Below are positions 10,898-19,943 of a DNA stretch of 64,000 nucleotides, one piece after another. The stretch's first letter is position 1, and the number at the start of each line of letters is the position of its first letter. Source of the stretch: Thioalkalivibrio sp. HK1 (GTDB taxonomy: Bacteria; Pseudomonadota; Gammaproteobacteria; HK1); NCBI GenBank assembly GCA_000583135.1, contig JFBG01000001.1, positions 39,537 through 103,536 on the forward strand, read 5' to 3'. Position numbers and translations under genes: made by a program. The notes beneath the pieces are model-generated. The model was not told the origin of the DNA and did not search any database. It saw only the letters and a program-made list of their open reading frames with translations.

Positions 10898-12055
10898 TCA
10901 AATCCGGGAAATTCCGAACTCCTCGCAGATGGCTTGGCCGTGGGCGTCGAGTTCGGGGGCATCGGGGCCAGAAGGAGCTCTTTGGCCGTCCAAGCGGATG
11001 GGGGTGCGAAGGTGGCGAAGGGATGTGGTGGTGTTTTCGGGGTCGGGTAGCAGCATTTCAAGGGCTTTTCCGGCTTCGGTTCGGAGCATCTCTTTCCAGT
11101 TCAGGATGCGGGCGCACCAGATATCGTGTTTTATCAGCAGGCTCTCCCACTGTTCGGCGCTTTTGGTTTTGAAGGCGCTTCGAAGGATTGCGTGGATTTC
11201 GTTTCGATGGGTGAATCCCGCGTTGGATCCCGAGGCGAAGCGCGGATCCTCTTGCAGGCCGAGGAGGTTGACCAGTTTATCCAACGGGGTCATGGCGAGG
11301 GCGAGGTGGCCTCGTGCCGTTTCGAAAACGCCGTAGGGTGCGGGGAGGTATCCGTGCGCGGAGCCTTTTTGGGCGCGTTCGGGGGGGATTTCGTCGTTGT
11401 TCAGGTAGGTGGTGAGGAATTCGAACTGCAGATCGATCAGCGCTTCGAGGAGGCTGGTTTCGACGAGGGCGCCTTGTCCGGTGCGCTCTTTGCGGAACAA
11501 TGCGCCCAAGAGTCCTTGTGCGAGGTTCGCACCGGCGCTGATATCGGCGATGGGCAGGCCGATGGGGACCGGACCCTGATCGGCATTGCCGCTGAGCCAT
11601 ACGATCCCCGATCGGGCCTGTACCAAGAGGTCTTGCCCGGGAAGGTCGGCCCATTGCCCGCTATCGCCATAGCCGGAGATCGAGCCGTAGATGATATCGG
11701 GCTTGATGGCTTTGACTTGTTCGTAGCCGAGACCGAGCCGGTCGATGACGCCCGGTCTGAAATTCTGAATCACGAGATCGGCATGGGTGATCAGCGTTCG
11801 GGCCGCTGCAAGACCTTGGGGTGATTTGAGATCCAGCGCGATGCTTTCCTTGCCGCGGTTGATCGCATGAAACAGGGTCGATTCGCCGTGGATCTTCGTA
11901 TCCGAGAGGTAGATATGCCGACATAAATCCCCGGCCTTCGGATTTTCGACCTTGATGACCCGCGCCCCCATATCGAGCAGCTTGAGCGAGGCATAAGGCC
12001 CGGCCAAGAACTGGCTGAAATCGACGATCCGAATCCCTTCGAGCGGCGGTGTCAT
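10898..12055 (-). CDS. CaiB/BaiF family (type III) CoA-transferase, paralogue A
   Basis: A 385-residue class III CoA-transferase, the usual length, which moves CoA between carboxylic acids. Family features are LEGIRIVDFSQFLAGPYAS at the N-terminus, the VIKVENPKAGD motif, FRPGVIDRLGLGYEQ, and GSISGYG. The Asp in LPIADISAGA is the expected catalytic residue that forms the acyl anhydride. It is the last gene of a minus-strand catabolic group and is about 220 bp from the second CoA-transferase (12280-13446), which it resembles along its whole length, pointing to an old tandem duplication. Substrate is unknown; nearby uptake and enoyl-CoA hydratase genes suggest activation of an imported organic acid. 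Confidence 0.92.
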   Translation of the reverse strand: MTPPLEGIRIVDFSQFLAGPYASLKLLDMGARVIKVENPKAGDLCRHIYLSDTKIHGESTLFHAINRGKESIALDLKSPQGLAAARTLITHADLVIQNFRPGVIDRLGLGYEQVKAIKPDIIYGSISGYGDSGQWADLPGQDLLVQARSGIVWLSGNADQGPVPIGLPIADISAGANLAQGLLGALFRKERTGQGALVETSLLEALIDLQFEFLTTYLNNDEIPPERAQKGSAHGYLPAPYGVFETARGHLALAMTPLDKLVNLLGLQEDPRFASGSNAGFTHRNEIHAILRSAFKTKSAEQWESLLIKHDIWCARILNWKEMLRTEAGKALEMLLPDPENTTTSLRHLRTPIRLDGQRAPSGPDAPELDAHGQAICEEFGISRI

Positions 12056-12279
12056 TTCTTTGAAGGGCCTTTTGCGTCGATGGGTGTTTTCAAGGTGGGG
12101 CTCAGGGTGTGGAACGAGTGTGTGGAACTAGCCTATGGCTTGGGCGTTATCGGTGTTATCCGAGAGGGCGGGCGTTTCGGGTCGGGGGGATGGCCGGTGT
12201 TGCGATCGGAGAGGCTCCTCGGGAGCGGGATATCGACCGCTTCGAAACCCCAAGCCTCGATGCGGGCATCCCTCGCTCG

Positions 12280-13446
12280 TCACTCTTCGCCGGCGGCGAA
12301 GGACTTCAGGATGGTTCGGGTATGCAGTCCCAAGGCCGGGGCGCCCTCGCCCTTGCCCAAGTTCCGGCCATCGATGCGGATCGGGCAGCGTGTGGTGTAA
12401 GCCTCATCCCCCGATGCGCTGCGGATGGTTTGTACGGCATCGAGGGCTTCGAAGCCATCGCTTGCGATGAAGTCCGGCCAGTCGAGCACCGGAGCGCACC
12501 AGACGCCGGCGGGTTCGAGGATTCCCAGCCACTCATCGGTGGTTCGGGTGGCGAGGATGCCAGCGATGACGGCTTTGATGTCGTTCCTGTCGCAAAAGGC
12601 GCGTTCCTGGCCGAAAGCGTCGATCTCGGGTGCTTGAAGAAGCCTTGCCAGTTCGCTCAAAGGAGTCATGGCGATGGCCAGATATCCGCTCACCGTCTTG
12701 TAGATGCCATAGGGTGCGGGCTGATAAGGGTTGGCGTTGCCGATCCGATGCCGCTGTGGTTGACGCTTGGCATCGTTGAGAAAGCAGGTGAATTGCTCGA
12801 AGGTCAGATCCAAAGCCGCCGATAGCAGGCTGACCTCGACCAAAGCGCCCTTGCCGGTGATACCTCGGCGCAAAAGGCAGGCCAATATCCCCTGAACGAG
12901 GTTTCCCGCGGTGGCGACATCGAGCATGGCAAAGCCCGTGGGGATCGGACCGTCGTCGGCATTGCCGTTGAGCCAGGCGATTCCCGATAGCGCCTGCACC
13001 AGCAGATCCTGCCCCGGTTTGTCGCGCCACGGCCCCTCGTTGCCGTAGCCGGAGACCGTTCCGTAGACCAGACGGGGATTGATCTTGCGTACCGCCGGGT
13101 AGTCGAGCCCGATCCGCTCCATCACCCCGGGGCGAAAATTGTGGATCATCACATCGGCGCTCGCTATCAGCCTGCGGATCTTTTCCAAGTCGGCGGGCTC
13201 TTTCAGATCCGCAGCCACGCTCTTCTTGCCGCGGTTGAAGGTGTGGAATACCAAACTGTCGCCTTCGAGGATCTGCTCGTTGACCACCATGGATCGACAC
13301 GAATCCCCCCCTTGCGGGCGCTCGATCTTGATCACCTCGGCCCCGAGGTCGGCCAAGCGCAAGGCCGCGACCGGCCCGGCCAGGAATTGCGCGAAGTCGA
13401 GCACCCGCAATCCGGACAGCGGCGGGATCGTGGCGGTATCCGTCAT
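12280..13446 (-). CDS. CaiB/BaiF family (type III) CoA-transferase, paralogue B
   Basis: A 388-residue class III CoA-transferase with LSGLRVLDFAQFLAGPVAA, VIKIERPQGGDSCRS, FRPGVMERIGLDY and GTVSGYG. The catalytic Asp lies in FAMLDVATAGN. It starts 19 nt after the IclR regulator and is likely co-transcribed with it. Two related subunits next to each other could act as a heteromer or on different acids; several class III enzymes are interlocked dimers. Substrate cannot be read from the sequence. Confidence 0.92.
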   Translation of the reverse strand: MTDTATIPPLSGLRVLDFAQFLAGPVAALRLADLGAEVIKIERPQGGDSCRSMVVNEQILEGDSLVFHTFNRGKKSVAADLKEPADLEKIRRLIASADVMIHNFRPGVMERIGLDYPAVRKINPRLVYGTVSGYGNEGPWRDKPGQDLLVQALSGIAWLNGNADDGPIPTGFAMLDVATAGNLVQGILACLLRRGITGKGALVEVSLLSAALDLTFEQFTCFLNDAKRQPQRHRIGNANPYQPAPYGIYKTVSGYLAIAMTPLSELARLLQAPEIDAFGQERAFCDRNDIKAVIAGILATRTTDEWLGILEPAGVWCAPVLDWPDFIASDGFEALDAVQTIRSASGDEAYTTRCPIRIDGRNLGKGEGAPALGLHTRTILKSFAAGEE

Positions 13447-13465
13447 GCGTGAATCCCTTGTCGGT

Positions 13466-14242
13466 TCAAGATGAAAGGGCTCTTAGGAAGGGGCTTTTTT
13501 CGAGGTTGAACCCCAACGCTCGGGAAAGCTCGATCCCGCCCGATCGAATGATCGCCAAGCACTCTTCGCAGGTGACGGTGGCGTCGATCCGGGCAATGAA
13601 CCCCGAAGTGATCGCCGCGCAGACGCCCCGGCTGTCGAATACCGGAACGCAGAGGTTTTGCACTCCCTCGATCATCGTGCTCCGGGTATCTTCGTATCCG
13701 TCCTGACGGATACGGTCCAGGCGATTGCGCAGTCGCTCGCGCTTAGGGGGTTGTCGTCTCGCCAGATAGCGCTCTTGCTTGTCGGCATCGGAAAACGCCA
13801 AGATCACATGCCCCGAGCTGGTCTGCTCTATCGGAAAAAGCGCTCCGGTGCGCACCGAATACCCCGCCGGCCTCGGGCTTTGAATCGAGGTGAGCACGAG
13901 GATGTTTTCTCGATTCAAGGCCCCCAAGTGGCAAGATTGCTCGGTGCGCGCAGCGATGTGTTCGAGGATCGGCAAGGCGGCGTGGATCAAACGTTCGGTG
14001 GGATCGTGTCGGTGGGAGAGCTCGAACAGTCGCAAGGTCAGCCCATAACGATTCGTATCGGGATCCTGACGCAGGTATTCACGATCGGCAAGGTAGACGA
14101 CGATGCGGTAGATTTCGCCGATCGTTCGATCCAAAGCGTCGCCGATTTCGTTGATCGTCAATCCGTTCGGTGAATCCGCAAGTAATTCCAGTACATCCAA
14201 GGCTTTTTCCACGGCGGGAACCGACGGCTTGGTCTTTTTCAT
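13466..14242 (-). CDS. IclR family transcriptional regulator
   Basis: A 258-residue regulator. The N-terminal winged helix-turn-helix has VPAVEKALDVLELLADSPNG, then TINEIGDALDRTIGEIYRIV. The C-terminal effector domain has AARTEQSCHLGALN, GHVILAF and a late VPVFDSRGVCAAIT segment. Members bind small carboxylic or aromatic effectors and often control adjacent catabolic operons. It lies inside the cluster between enoyl-CoA hydratase (33 nt gap) and CoA-transferase B (19 nt gap), so it probably controls uptake and CoA activation here. A possible target is the inverted repeat at 18000-18025. Confidence 0.93.
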   Translation of the reverse strand: MKKTKPSVPAVEKALDVLELLADSPNGLTINEIGDALDRTIGEIYRIVVYLADREYLRQDPDTNRYGLTLRLFELSHRHDPTERLIHAALPILEHIAARTEQSCHLGALNRENILVLTSIQSPRPAGYSVRTGALFPIEQTSSGHVILAFSDADKQERYLARRQPPKRERLRNRLDRIRQDGYEDTRSTMIEGVQNLCVPVFDSRGVCAAITSGFIARIDATVTCEECLAIIRSGGIELSRALGFNLEKSPFLRALSS

Positions 14243-14275
14243 ATCGAAAGCCCGCGTTTTTTTCGAGCGTGCATA

Positions 14276-15037
14276 TCAATCCTTTCCTTCCCGTGCGGAT
14301 TTGAGTCGGTCCTGCTCGATCTTGGCCAAGCATAGAGACATCAACTCGTTTTCATTGCGCAGGCCTTGGGCAGTGCTCGAATCCATCGCCCCTCGGACCG
14401 CGGCCTTGACGGCCTGTGTGGCAACGCTGGAATGGGCGGCGATCCGTTGCGCCCATTGCCTGGCAACGGTCAGTTCCTCGCCCTCGTCCACAAGCCATTC
14501 GACCATGCCGAAGCGATCGGCATCGATGGCCGAGAAGCGCTCCCCGGTCAATAGAATCTGCATCGCTTTCCCGTAGCCGCACATCCTTGTGAGGTGCTGT
14601 GCCGCCCCGCCGGCACCGTTCCAGCCGAGGCGGACTTCCGGGGCGGCGAAGACCGCGGACCTTGCGACCACCCGAAGATCGCAGGCCAGCGCGATCTCCA
14701 GTCCGCCGCCCAAGGCCCATCCCTTGACCGCGGCGATCGCCGGGGGACGCAGAGCCAAGAGAGGGGGAATGTAGTCGTTGCGATTTCGCCAAGCCCAGAA
14801 GTCCTCGTAGTCATCGAGGGCTCGAAGGTCGGAGCCTGCGCAGAAGGCGCGCTCCCCGGCCCCCCGAACGATCACCACATGACAGGCGGAGGTCTCGTTG
14901 GCTCTTGCGCAGCACTGACCGATCTCGAGATACATCCTAGGGGTCAGCGCATTGTGCTTGGCGGGACGGTCAAGCACGATCTCGCCCACATTGCCCTCGA
15001 TCTCGAAGCGAACCCGGCCGTCGATTTCGCCGTTCAT
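14276..15037 (-). CDS. Enoyl-CoA hydratase/isomerase family protein
   Basis: A 253-residue crotonase-fold protein of normal length. Visible are the N-terminal VGEIVLDRPAKHNALT, the oxyanion-hole segments RAFCAGSDLRALDD and GWALGGGLEIALACDLRV, and EVRLGWNGAGGAAQ in the region where hydratases carry a catalytic Glu. Crotonases act on acyl-CoA thioesters by hydration, isomerisation or C-C cleavage, so the reaction cannot be fixed. It starts 7 nt after dctM, implying co-transcription with the TRAP transporter, and it would act on CoA esters formed by the two CoA-transferases. Confidence 0.92.
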   Translation of the reverse strand: MNGEIDGRVRFEIEGNVGEIVLDRPAKHNALTPRMYLEIGQCCARANETSACHVVIVRGAGERAFCAGSDLRALDDYEDFWAWRNRNDYIPPLLALRPPAIAAVKGWALGGGLEIALACDLRVVARSAVFAAPEVRLGWNGAGGAAQHLTRMCGYGKAMQILLTGERFSAIDADRFGMVEWLVDEGEELTVARQWAQRIAAHSSVATQAVKAAVRGAMDSSTAQGLRNENELMSLCLAKIEQDRLKSAREGKD

Positions 15038-15044
15038 GCCGATC

Positions 15045-16325
15045 TCACTTGAATTGCAGGTCGGGCAGCCAAAGCGAGAGCTGCGGGATGTAGGTCAGCA
15101 CGATGAGCATGGCGAAGAGCACGATGTAAAAGGGTATGCAGGCCTTGATGAATCGGGCTATCGATACCCCGGTGATCGAACAGGCGGTGAACATCAGCGT
15201 ACCGAGCGGCGGGGTGATGCCCGCGATGGTCAGGTTGAAGACCATCACGATGCCGAAGTGAACCGGATCGATCCCCACTTGTTCGATCACCGGAACGAGG
15301 ATCGGAGTCAGCAGGATGAGCGCCGCCGACCCTTCGATGAACATGCCCACGAGGATCAGCAGCAGGTTGATCAGGATGAGCAGCGAATAGGGGTTCGTGG
15401 TGAGGTTCAGCATCTCCTGGGCCACGACGGCCGGGATGCGCTCCCAAGTCATGTAAAAGCCATAGGCGCCGGCGGCGCAGATCACGAGAAGGATCACGGA
15501 GGTGGCTTGTACCGTTTGCTCCAAGATCGGCCGGATATGTTTGGGCTTGAGCTCGCCGTGGACGATGCCGACGATGGTGGCGAATAAAACGGCCATCGCC
15601 CCGGCCTCGGTGGGGGTGAAGAACCCCAATCGGATCCCGGCAACGATGCCCACCGGCACCAGCAGAGCCAAAAACGCCCCGACAAACGCCCTTCCGCGCT
15701 CGGCCCAAGGCATGGGCTTTTCGAAGGCGGGTTCGAGCCCGGCGCGGCGCGATTGAATCGCGACCGTAGCCATCATCGCCATGCAAATGAGCACTCCGGG
15801 GACGATACCCGCCAAAAACAGCTTGCCGATCGAGACATTCCCCATGAAGCCGTAGAGGATCAGCCCGATCCCCGGGGGAATGATCACCGAGATGATCGAG
15901 GATGAAGCGGTCACGGCGGTTGAAAAGGCCGGATCGTAGCCCCGCCGCGTCATTTCGGGGACCAGCACTTTGGATTGCATGGCGGTGTCGGCGTTTGCCG
16001 ATCCCGATACCCCTCCGAGCAGGGTCGAAAGAAGAATATTGACCTGCGCCAGTCCCCCTTTCCAGTGTCCGGTCATGGCTTGGGCAAAGGACATCATCCT
16101 CGAAGTGATGCCCGCATGGTTCATGACCACCCCGGTCATGATGAAAAGCGGTATCGCAAGCAGCGGAAAGGAATGGGTAACGGCCACCATGCGTTGCACG
16201 AAGATCTCGGGTGGGACCGTTCCGGAAATCAAGAAGAAGGAAAGAGCGGCGATGCCGATGGCCAGCGCCACCGGGATCCCGATGCCGATGCAAGCAAGCA
16301 AGATGAAAACGGGGGCGAAGGTCAC
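15045..16325 (-). CDS. dctM: TRAP transporter large permease subunit (DctM-like)
   Basis: A 426-residue, very hydrophobic inner-membrane protein of normal DctM size, with about 12 predicted membrane spans. It starts with ILLACIGIGIPVALAIGIAA and has conserved loops including HAGITSRMMSFAQAM, GGVSGSANADTAMQSKVLVP and IIPPGIGLILYG. With DctQ it forms the membrane part of a sodium-driven tripartite transporter for organic acids. The start overlaps the dctQ stop by 4 nt (ATGA), so translation is coupled. Confidence 0.95.
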   Translation of the reverse strand: MTFAPVFILLACIGIGIPVALAIGIAALSFFLISGTVPPEIFVQRMVAVTHSFPLLAIPLFIMTGVVMNHAGITSRMMSFAQAMTGHWKGGLAQVNILLSTLLGGVSGSANADTAMQSKVLVPEMTRRGYDPAFSTAVTASSSIISVIIPPGIGLILYGFMGNVSIGKLFLAGIVPGVLICMAMMATVAIQSRRAGLEPAFEKPMPWAERGRAFVGAFLALLVPVGIVAGIRLGFFTPTEAGAMAVLFATIVGIVHGELKPKHIRPILEQTVQATSVILLVICAAGAYGFYMTWERIPAVVAQEMLNLTTNPYSLLILINLLLILVGMFIEGSAALILLTPILVPVIEQVGIDPVHFGIVMVFNLTIAGITPPLGTLMFTACSITGVSIARFIKACIPFYIVLFAMLIVLTYIPQLSLWLPDLQFK

Positions 16326-16822
16326 AGGGCTTCATCCGAGGCTCGGGCTTTTTCGGGATCGGCAAAGCCCGGCCGATCCAGCAATCGAAGAAGCGAGGTT
16401 ATCGACATCCCGGCAAAACAGATGAAGGTGGCGAGGTAGACATAGGAAAAGGGAATGTCGAGGACCGGCGATGGGCGGCTCGCTCCTTTGAGCATCATCG
16501 AAAAACTTAGGTAAGTGACGAAGGCCAAAAAGGCGAATACGATGCCATCGCCGATCTTCGAAACGATCGTGCGCAGCTTGCAAGGTAGGAGGTCGGTGAG
16601 CAAGGTGACCTTGATATGACGATGGCTGCGCCATGCCGTCATCGCGCCGATGAAGACCACCCAAGTGAACAAGATGCCCGAAAGTTCGGTGGTCCACACC
16701 GCCGGACGTTCGGTGATATAGCGGGTGAGCACGCCCCATAGCACCGATCCGGTGAGCAGGATCAGGGCGAAAAACGATACGACGTTCTCCGCCCGGCGCA
16801 CCCAGTCTCCGATTGTGCCCAT
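16322..16822 (-). CDS. dctQ: TRAP transporter small permease subunit (DctQ-like)
   Basis: A 166-residue membrane protein with four hydrophobic segments, the usual DctQ layout: VVSFFALILLTGSVLWGVLT, SGILFTWVVFIGAMTAW followed by RSHRHIKV, a third span FAFLAFVTYLSFSM, and a last span near YLATFICFAGMSITSL. It links the binding protein to DctM. A strong hairpin separates it from dctP, and its stop overlaps the dctM start. Confidence 0.93.
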   Translation of the reverse strand: MGTIGDWVRRAENVVSFFALILLTGSVLWGVLTRYITERPAVWTTELSGILFTWVVFIGAMTAWRSHRHIKVTLLTDLLPCKLRTIVSKIGDGIVFAFLAFVTYLSFSMMLKGASRPSPVLDIPFSYVYLATFICFAGMSITSLLRLLDRPGFADPEKARASDEAL

Positions 16823-16859
16823 TGCTTCCTCTGCATTTTTCCTCTGCGGCCCGTTGCGT

Positions 16860-16886
16860 GGCCCGAACCCTTTTCGGGCTCGGGCC
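16860..16886. promoter_or_regulatory. Hairpin between dctP and dctQ
   Basis: GGCCCGAACCC-TTTTC-GGGCTCGGGCC forms an 11-bp stem with one mismatch and a 5-nt loop. No U-run follows on the transcribed (minus) strand, so it is more likely an mRNA-stabilising or partially attenuating hairpin that favours dctP expression over dctQM than a full terminator. Its role is inference. Confidence 0.55.
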
Positions 16887-16908
16887 GGCTCGCCGGGATC
16901 CCTAGGTA

Positions 16909-17904
16909 TCAGCGATCGAGAATCGAGCGGACTCGATCATGAAGCCCCTTCGACCAATCGGGGAATTTGGTGTAGACATCGGCGGTGGCGGCTTGGAAGG
17001 CCGCGACATCGACATCGCGATTGAAAGTGACGCCCTCGGCTTCGAGCTTGGCAATCCATTCCTCTTGGCTATCGAGCATCAAGTTTGTCATGAAGCCTCC
17101 GGTGGCGATGGCCTCCTCGTTCATGATCGCTCGAATATCGCCCGGCATCGAGGCGAAGACCGCAGCGTTCATCATCAGCCCGGTGAAGCCTTTGAAGTGA
17201 CCGGTCAGCGAGATGACCTTCTTGGTTTCGTGTAGTTTGGCACCGTAGATCGAGGGCAAGGGCGCTTCGGCGCCATCGACCACCCCGGTCGACAACGCCG
17301 AATAGACCTCCGCCCATGCAACTTGGGTCGGACGCGCGCCCATCGCTTGGAAGGTCTCGACCCACATGATGTTCGGCGGGGTGCGAAAGGTCATGCCCGC
17401 GGTATCCGCCGGGCTCGAAATCGGCTTGTCCGAGAGCATGTGACGGGAGCCGAAGAGCCAGTTGAGCGATAGCAGCTCGATGCTCGATTCGCGGCGCAGG
17501 CGATCTTTGAGATCGGCGTAGAGGTCGGAATCGACGATCTTTTGGAAGTCGCGCGGATCGTCCATCAGATAAGGACCGCCGAGCACCCCGAAATCCGGCA
17601 CGAAATCGCTGAGATAGCCGGGATCGGAGATGGTGATGATCGGTGCCCCGGCGCGCACCTGTTCGAAGACCTCGGGATTCGAGCCGAGCTGGGCATTCGG
17701 GAATATCTCGATATCGACGCGGCCCTCGGTGCGGGCCTCGACATTCTTCACGAACTCCTCCATCGCGGCTTGGAGCGGCTCTTTATCCGACGTCACATGC
17801 GCCAAACGGAAGGTGAAGTCGGCGGCGTTCGCCACCAGCGGTAAGGCGATCAGAGCGATCATCGCCGCCATCAAGCGGCGGACACGGCCAAAGTGAGATG
17901 ACAT
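16909..17904 (-). CDS. dctP: TRAP transporter periplasmic substrate-binding protein (DctP-like)
   Basis: A 331-residue binding protein with a signal peptide (RRLMAAMIALIALPLVANAA). DctP features include FRLAHVTSDKEPLQAAMEEF, VDIEIFPNAQLGSNPEV, GMTFRTPPNIMWVETFQAMG (Arg176-type carboxylate-binding Arg in FRTP) and VVDGAEAPL. AGGAGGGGG precedes the start at 17904. The protein captures an organic acid in the periplasm and hands it to DctQM. It is the first gene of the minus-strand operon and diverges from the solute-binding-like gene at 18082. Confidence 0.95.
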   Translation of the reverse strand: MSSHFGRVRRLMAAMIALIALPLVANAADFTFRLAHVTSDKEPLQAAMEEFVKNVEARTEGRVDIEIFPNAQLGSNPEVFEQVRAGAPIITISDPGYLSDFVPDFGVLGGPYLMDDPRDFQKIVDSDLYADLKDRLRRESSIELLSLNWLFGSRHMLSDKPISSPADTAGMTFRTPPNIMWVETFQAMGARPTQVAWAEVYSALSTGVVDGAEAPLPSIYGAKLHETKKVISLTGHFKGFTGLMMNAAVFASMPGDIRAIMNEEAIATGGFMTNLMLDSQEEWIAKLEAEGVTFNRDVDVAAFQAATADVYTKFPDWSKGLHDRVRSILDR

Positions 17905-17999
17905 TTCCCCCTCCTCGTTCTCGTTGCGTTCCTTACAGGTGGCGTAGTCGGGTATCGACTACGAATCGGAGCGATAAAATGTAGCGCAGAACTTTCATA

Positions 18000-18025
18000 T
18001 TTCAAAGTTATTTTTATACTTGAAA
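18000..18025. promoter_or_regulatory. Inverted repeat in the divergent promoter region, putative operator
   Basis: TTTCAAAGT at 18000-18008 and ACTTGAAA at 18018-18025 form an imperfect inverted repeat in an AT-rich stretch between the divergent dctP and 18082 genes. It is well placed for a dimeric regulator; the cluster's IclR protein is the obvious candidate. No binding is shown by sequence alone. Confidence 0.35.
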
Positions 18026-18081
18026 ATTTATCCGTTATCGAGAGACTATCAAGGCAGCGCTCGAAAAGGGGGAATGTCATC

Positions 18082-19194
18082 GTGAGACTCAAGGGCATGA
18101 CATGGGACCATCCGCGCGGATACGAGCCGGTCGTCGCCGCCTCCGATGCCTATTCGGCCGAGACCGGAATCGAGATCTCGTGGGATAAGCGATCGCTTCA
18201 GGCGTTCGCGGACGAGCCGATCCTCTGCCTTGCCGAGCGCTACGATTTCATCGTGCTCGACCATCCGCATGTCGGTCAGATCGCAACTAGCGGTGCGCTT
18301 TTGCCGCTTCCGGCGCCTGCCGATCTCGCCGATTCGTTGGGGGGATCGATGGAGAGCTATCTGTGGGACGGCGTGTATTGGGCCTATGCGATCGATGCCG
18401 CTTGTCAGATGGCCGCTTTTTTGCCGGATCTCGGAGCGCCGCTACCCGAATTCTGGGAGGATTTGCTGGCACCGGATGCCGCCCGCTTCCGCCCGCTCAC
18501 GCCGCTTTTGCCGGTCGATGCCTTTGATATGATGATGACGCTGATCGCCGGTCGCGGCGAGGAGGTCATGCCGCACGATCCGGAGCGTTTTTTCTCCGAT
18601 GAGAGCGGGCGTTATGCATTGGGTGTGTTGCGTGCCCTCTATCGACTCGGTCCCGCCGAGCAGGTGGAGATGAATCCGATCCGGGTCCTCGAGGCGATGT
18701 CATCGACCGCCGAGTTCGCCTGCTCGCCCTGTCTGTTCGGCTATGTGAACTATGTGCGCCCGGGTTTTCGCGCCCATCGGGTGGCCTACTTCGACCTGCC
18801 GCTTTGCAAAGGGTTCTTGCGGCCTCGCGCGATTCTGGGCGGAGCCGGTATCGGCGTTTCGGCCGATACCGACCACCCCGAGGAGGCCATTGCCTTCGCC
18901 CGCCGCTTGGCTTCGCCGCCGATCCAAGGTGGCGTCTATCTTGCCAACAACGGTCAGCCCGCCAGCCGTCAGGTCTGGTTGGAGCAAGCATCGAATCCCG
19001 ATACATCGGCCTTCTTCGAGGGAGGGTTTCATACGATGGATAACGCTTGGACCCGGCCCAGGGATGCTTGGTTCTTGGATTTCGTCGACGATATTTGCGA
19101 GATCATGCCGGACTTTTTCCGAAAAGAGATCGCGCCCGATGCGTTTCTTTCTCGGATCAACACGCTCTACCGCCATCACCTGAAAGGGAACTAA
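18082..19194 (+). CDS. Extracellular solute-binding-like protein without signal peptide
   Basis: A 370-residue protein starting with GTG, preceded by AAGGGGGAA. It has the family opening LKGMTWDHPRGYEPVVAASD and ISWDKRSLQAFAD, later FIVLDHPHVGQIAT and YAIDAACQMAAFLPD, as in group 1 periplasmic binding-protein folds. No signal peptide is seen, so it should be cytoplasmic, unusual for a binding protein. Such proteins often sit beside CaiB-type CoA-transferases and crotonases; it may sense or shuttle the substrate. It is divergent from dctP and leads a plus-strand operon with the SDR 13 nt downstream. Function is unproven. Confidence 0.8.
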   Translation: MRLKGMTWDHPRGYEPVVAASDAYSAETGIEISWDKRSLQAFADEPILCLAERYDFIVLDHPHVGQIATSGALLPLPAPADLADSLGGSMESYLWDGVYWAYAIDAACQMAAFLPDLGAPLPEFWEDLLAPDAARFRPLTPLLPVDAFDMMMTLIAGRGEEVMPHDPERFFSDESGRYALGVLRALYRLGPAEQVEMNPIRVLEAMSSTAEFACSPCLFGYVNYVRPGFRAHRVAYFDLPLCKGFLRPRAILGGAGIGVSADTDHPEEAIAFARRLASPPIQGGVYLANNGQPASRQVWLEQASNPDTSAFFEGGFHTMDNAWTRPRDAWFLDFVDDICEIMPDFFRKEIAPDAFLSRINTLYRHHLKGN

Positions 19195-19207
19195 GGAGTG
19201 CCAAGAC

Positions 19208-19924
19208 ATGCCAGTCGCCGTCATCACCGGAGGAAACAAGGGGTTGGGTCTGGGTCAATCGCGCCGCTTTCTCAAGGCGGGATTCGAGGTCTTCGTCGTC
19301 GCCCGCAGCCGCTCGCAGTTCGACACCTTGGGTCACGGTGCGACCTTCATCGAATGCGATATCGCCGCCGACCCTCATGCCGATTGGCTGGCCGATATCC
19401 ACGCAAAGGCCGGTCCGCTTGCGGTGCTTGTCAACAATGCGGGGATCCATCTGAAAAAGACCGCATGGGAGGTCGCCCCCGATGAACTGGATCGGGTGCT
19501 GAGCGTCAATGTGCGGGCGATGTTCATTGCCTGCGGACGCTATGTGACGCTGCATCGAAAGACCGGTGGCGCCATCGTGAATATCGCCTCGATGGGAGGG
19601 ATGATGGCATTGCCTTCGGCGGCCGCTTATGTCACGGCCAAAACCGCGGTGGTCGGGCTGACCCGCTCCGTCGCCGTGGATGCCGCCGAGTTCGGCATCC
19701 GCTGCAATGCGGTCAGCCCGGGCTTCATCGATACCGACATGACCCGCGCGGTGCTGGCCAAAGACCCCGCCCGCCGCGAAAGAATCGAACGCCGCATCCC
19801 CACCCGCGCATTCGGCACCTCCGAGGATGTGGCGAATGCGATCTTCTACCTCGCCTCGGATCAGGCCGCTTATGTGAACGGCGTCAACCTGCCGGTCGAT
19901 GGCGGCTATGTCATCGGGTTTTAA
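19208..19924 (+). CDS. SDR family oxidoreductase
   Basis: A 238-residue classical short-chain dehydrogenase/reductase. The N-terminal nucleotide motif is TGGNKGLGLG, with NNAG in LVNNAGIHLKKT. The catalytic Ser lies in NIASMGGMMA and Tyr-x3-Lys in AAYVTAKTAV. The C-terminal GFIDTDMTRAV and the end VNLPVDGGYVIGF are typical. It would oxidise or reduce an alcohol/ketone with NAD(P). It lies between the solute-binding-like gene and the zinc alcohol dehydrogenase (19 nt), all probably one transcript. Confidence 0.92.
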   Translation: MPVAVITGGNKGLGLGQSRRFLKAGFEVFVVARSRSQFDTLGHGATFIECDIAADPHADWLADIHAKAGPLAVLVNNAGIHLKKTAWEVAPDELDRVLSVNVRAMFIACGRYVTLHRKTGGAIVNIASMGGMMALPSAAAYVTAKTAVVGLTRSVAVDAAEFGIRCNAVSPGFIDTDMTRAVLAKDPARRERIERRIPTRAFGTSEDVANAIFYLASDQAAYVNGVNLPVDGGYVIGF

Positions 19925-19943
19925 AAAAAGGACACGACAGGTC

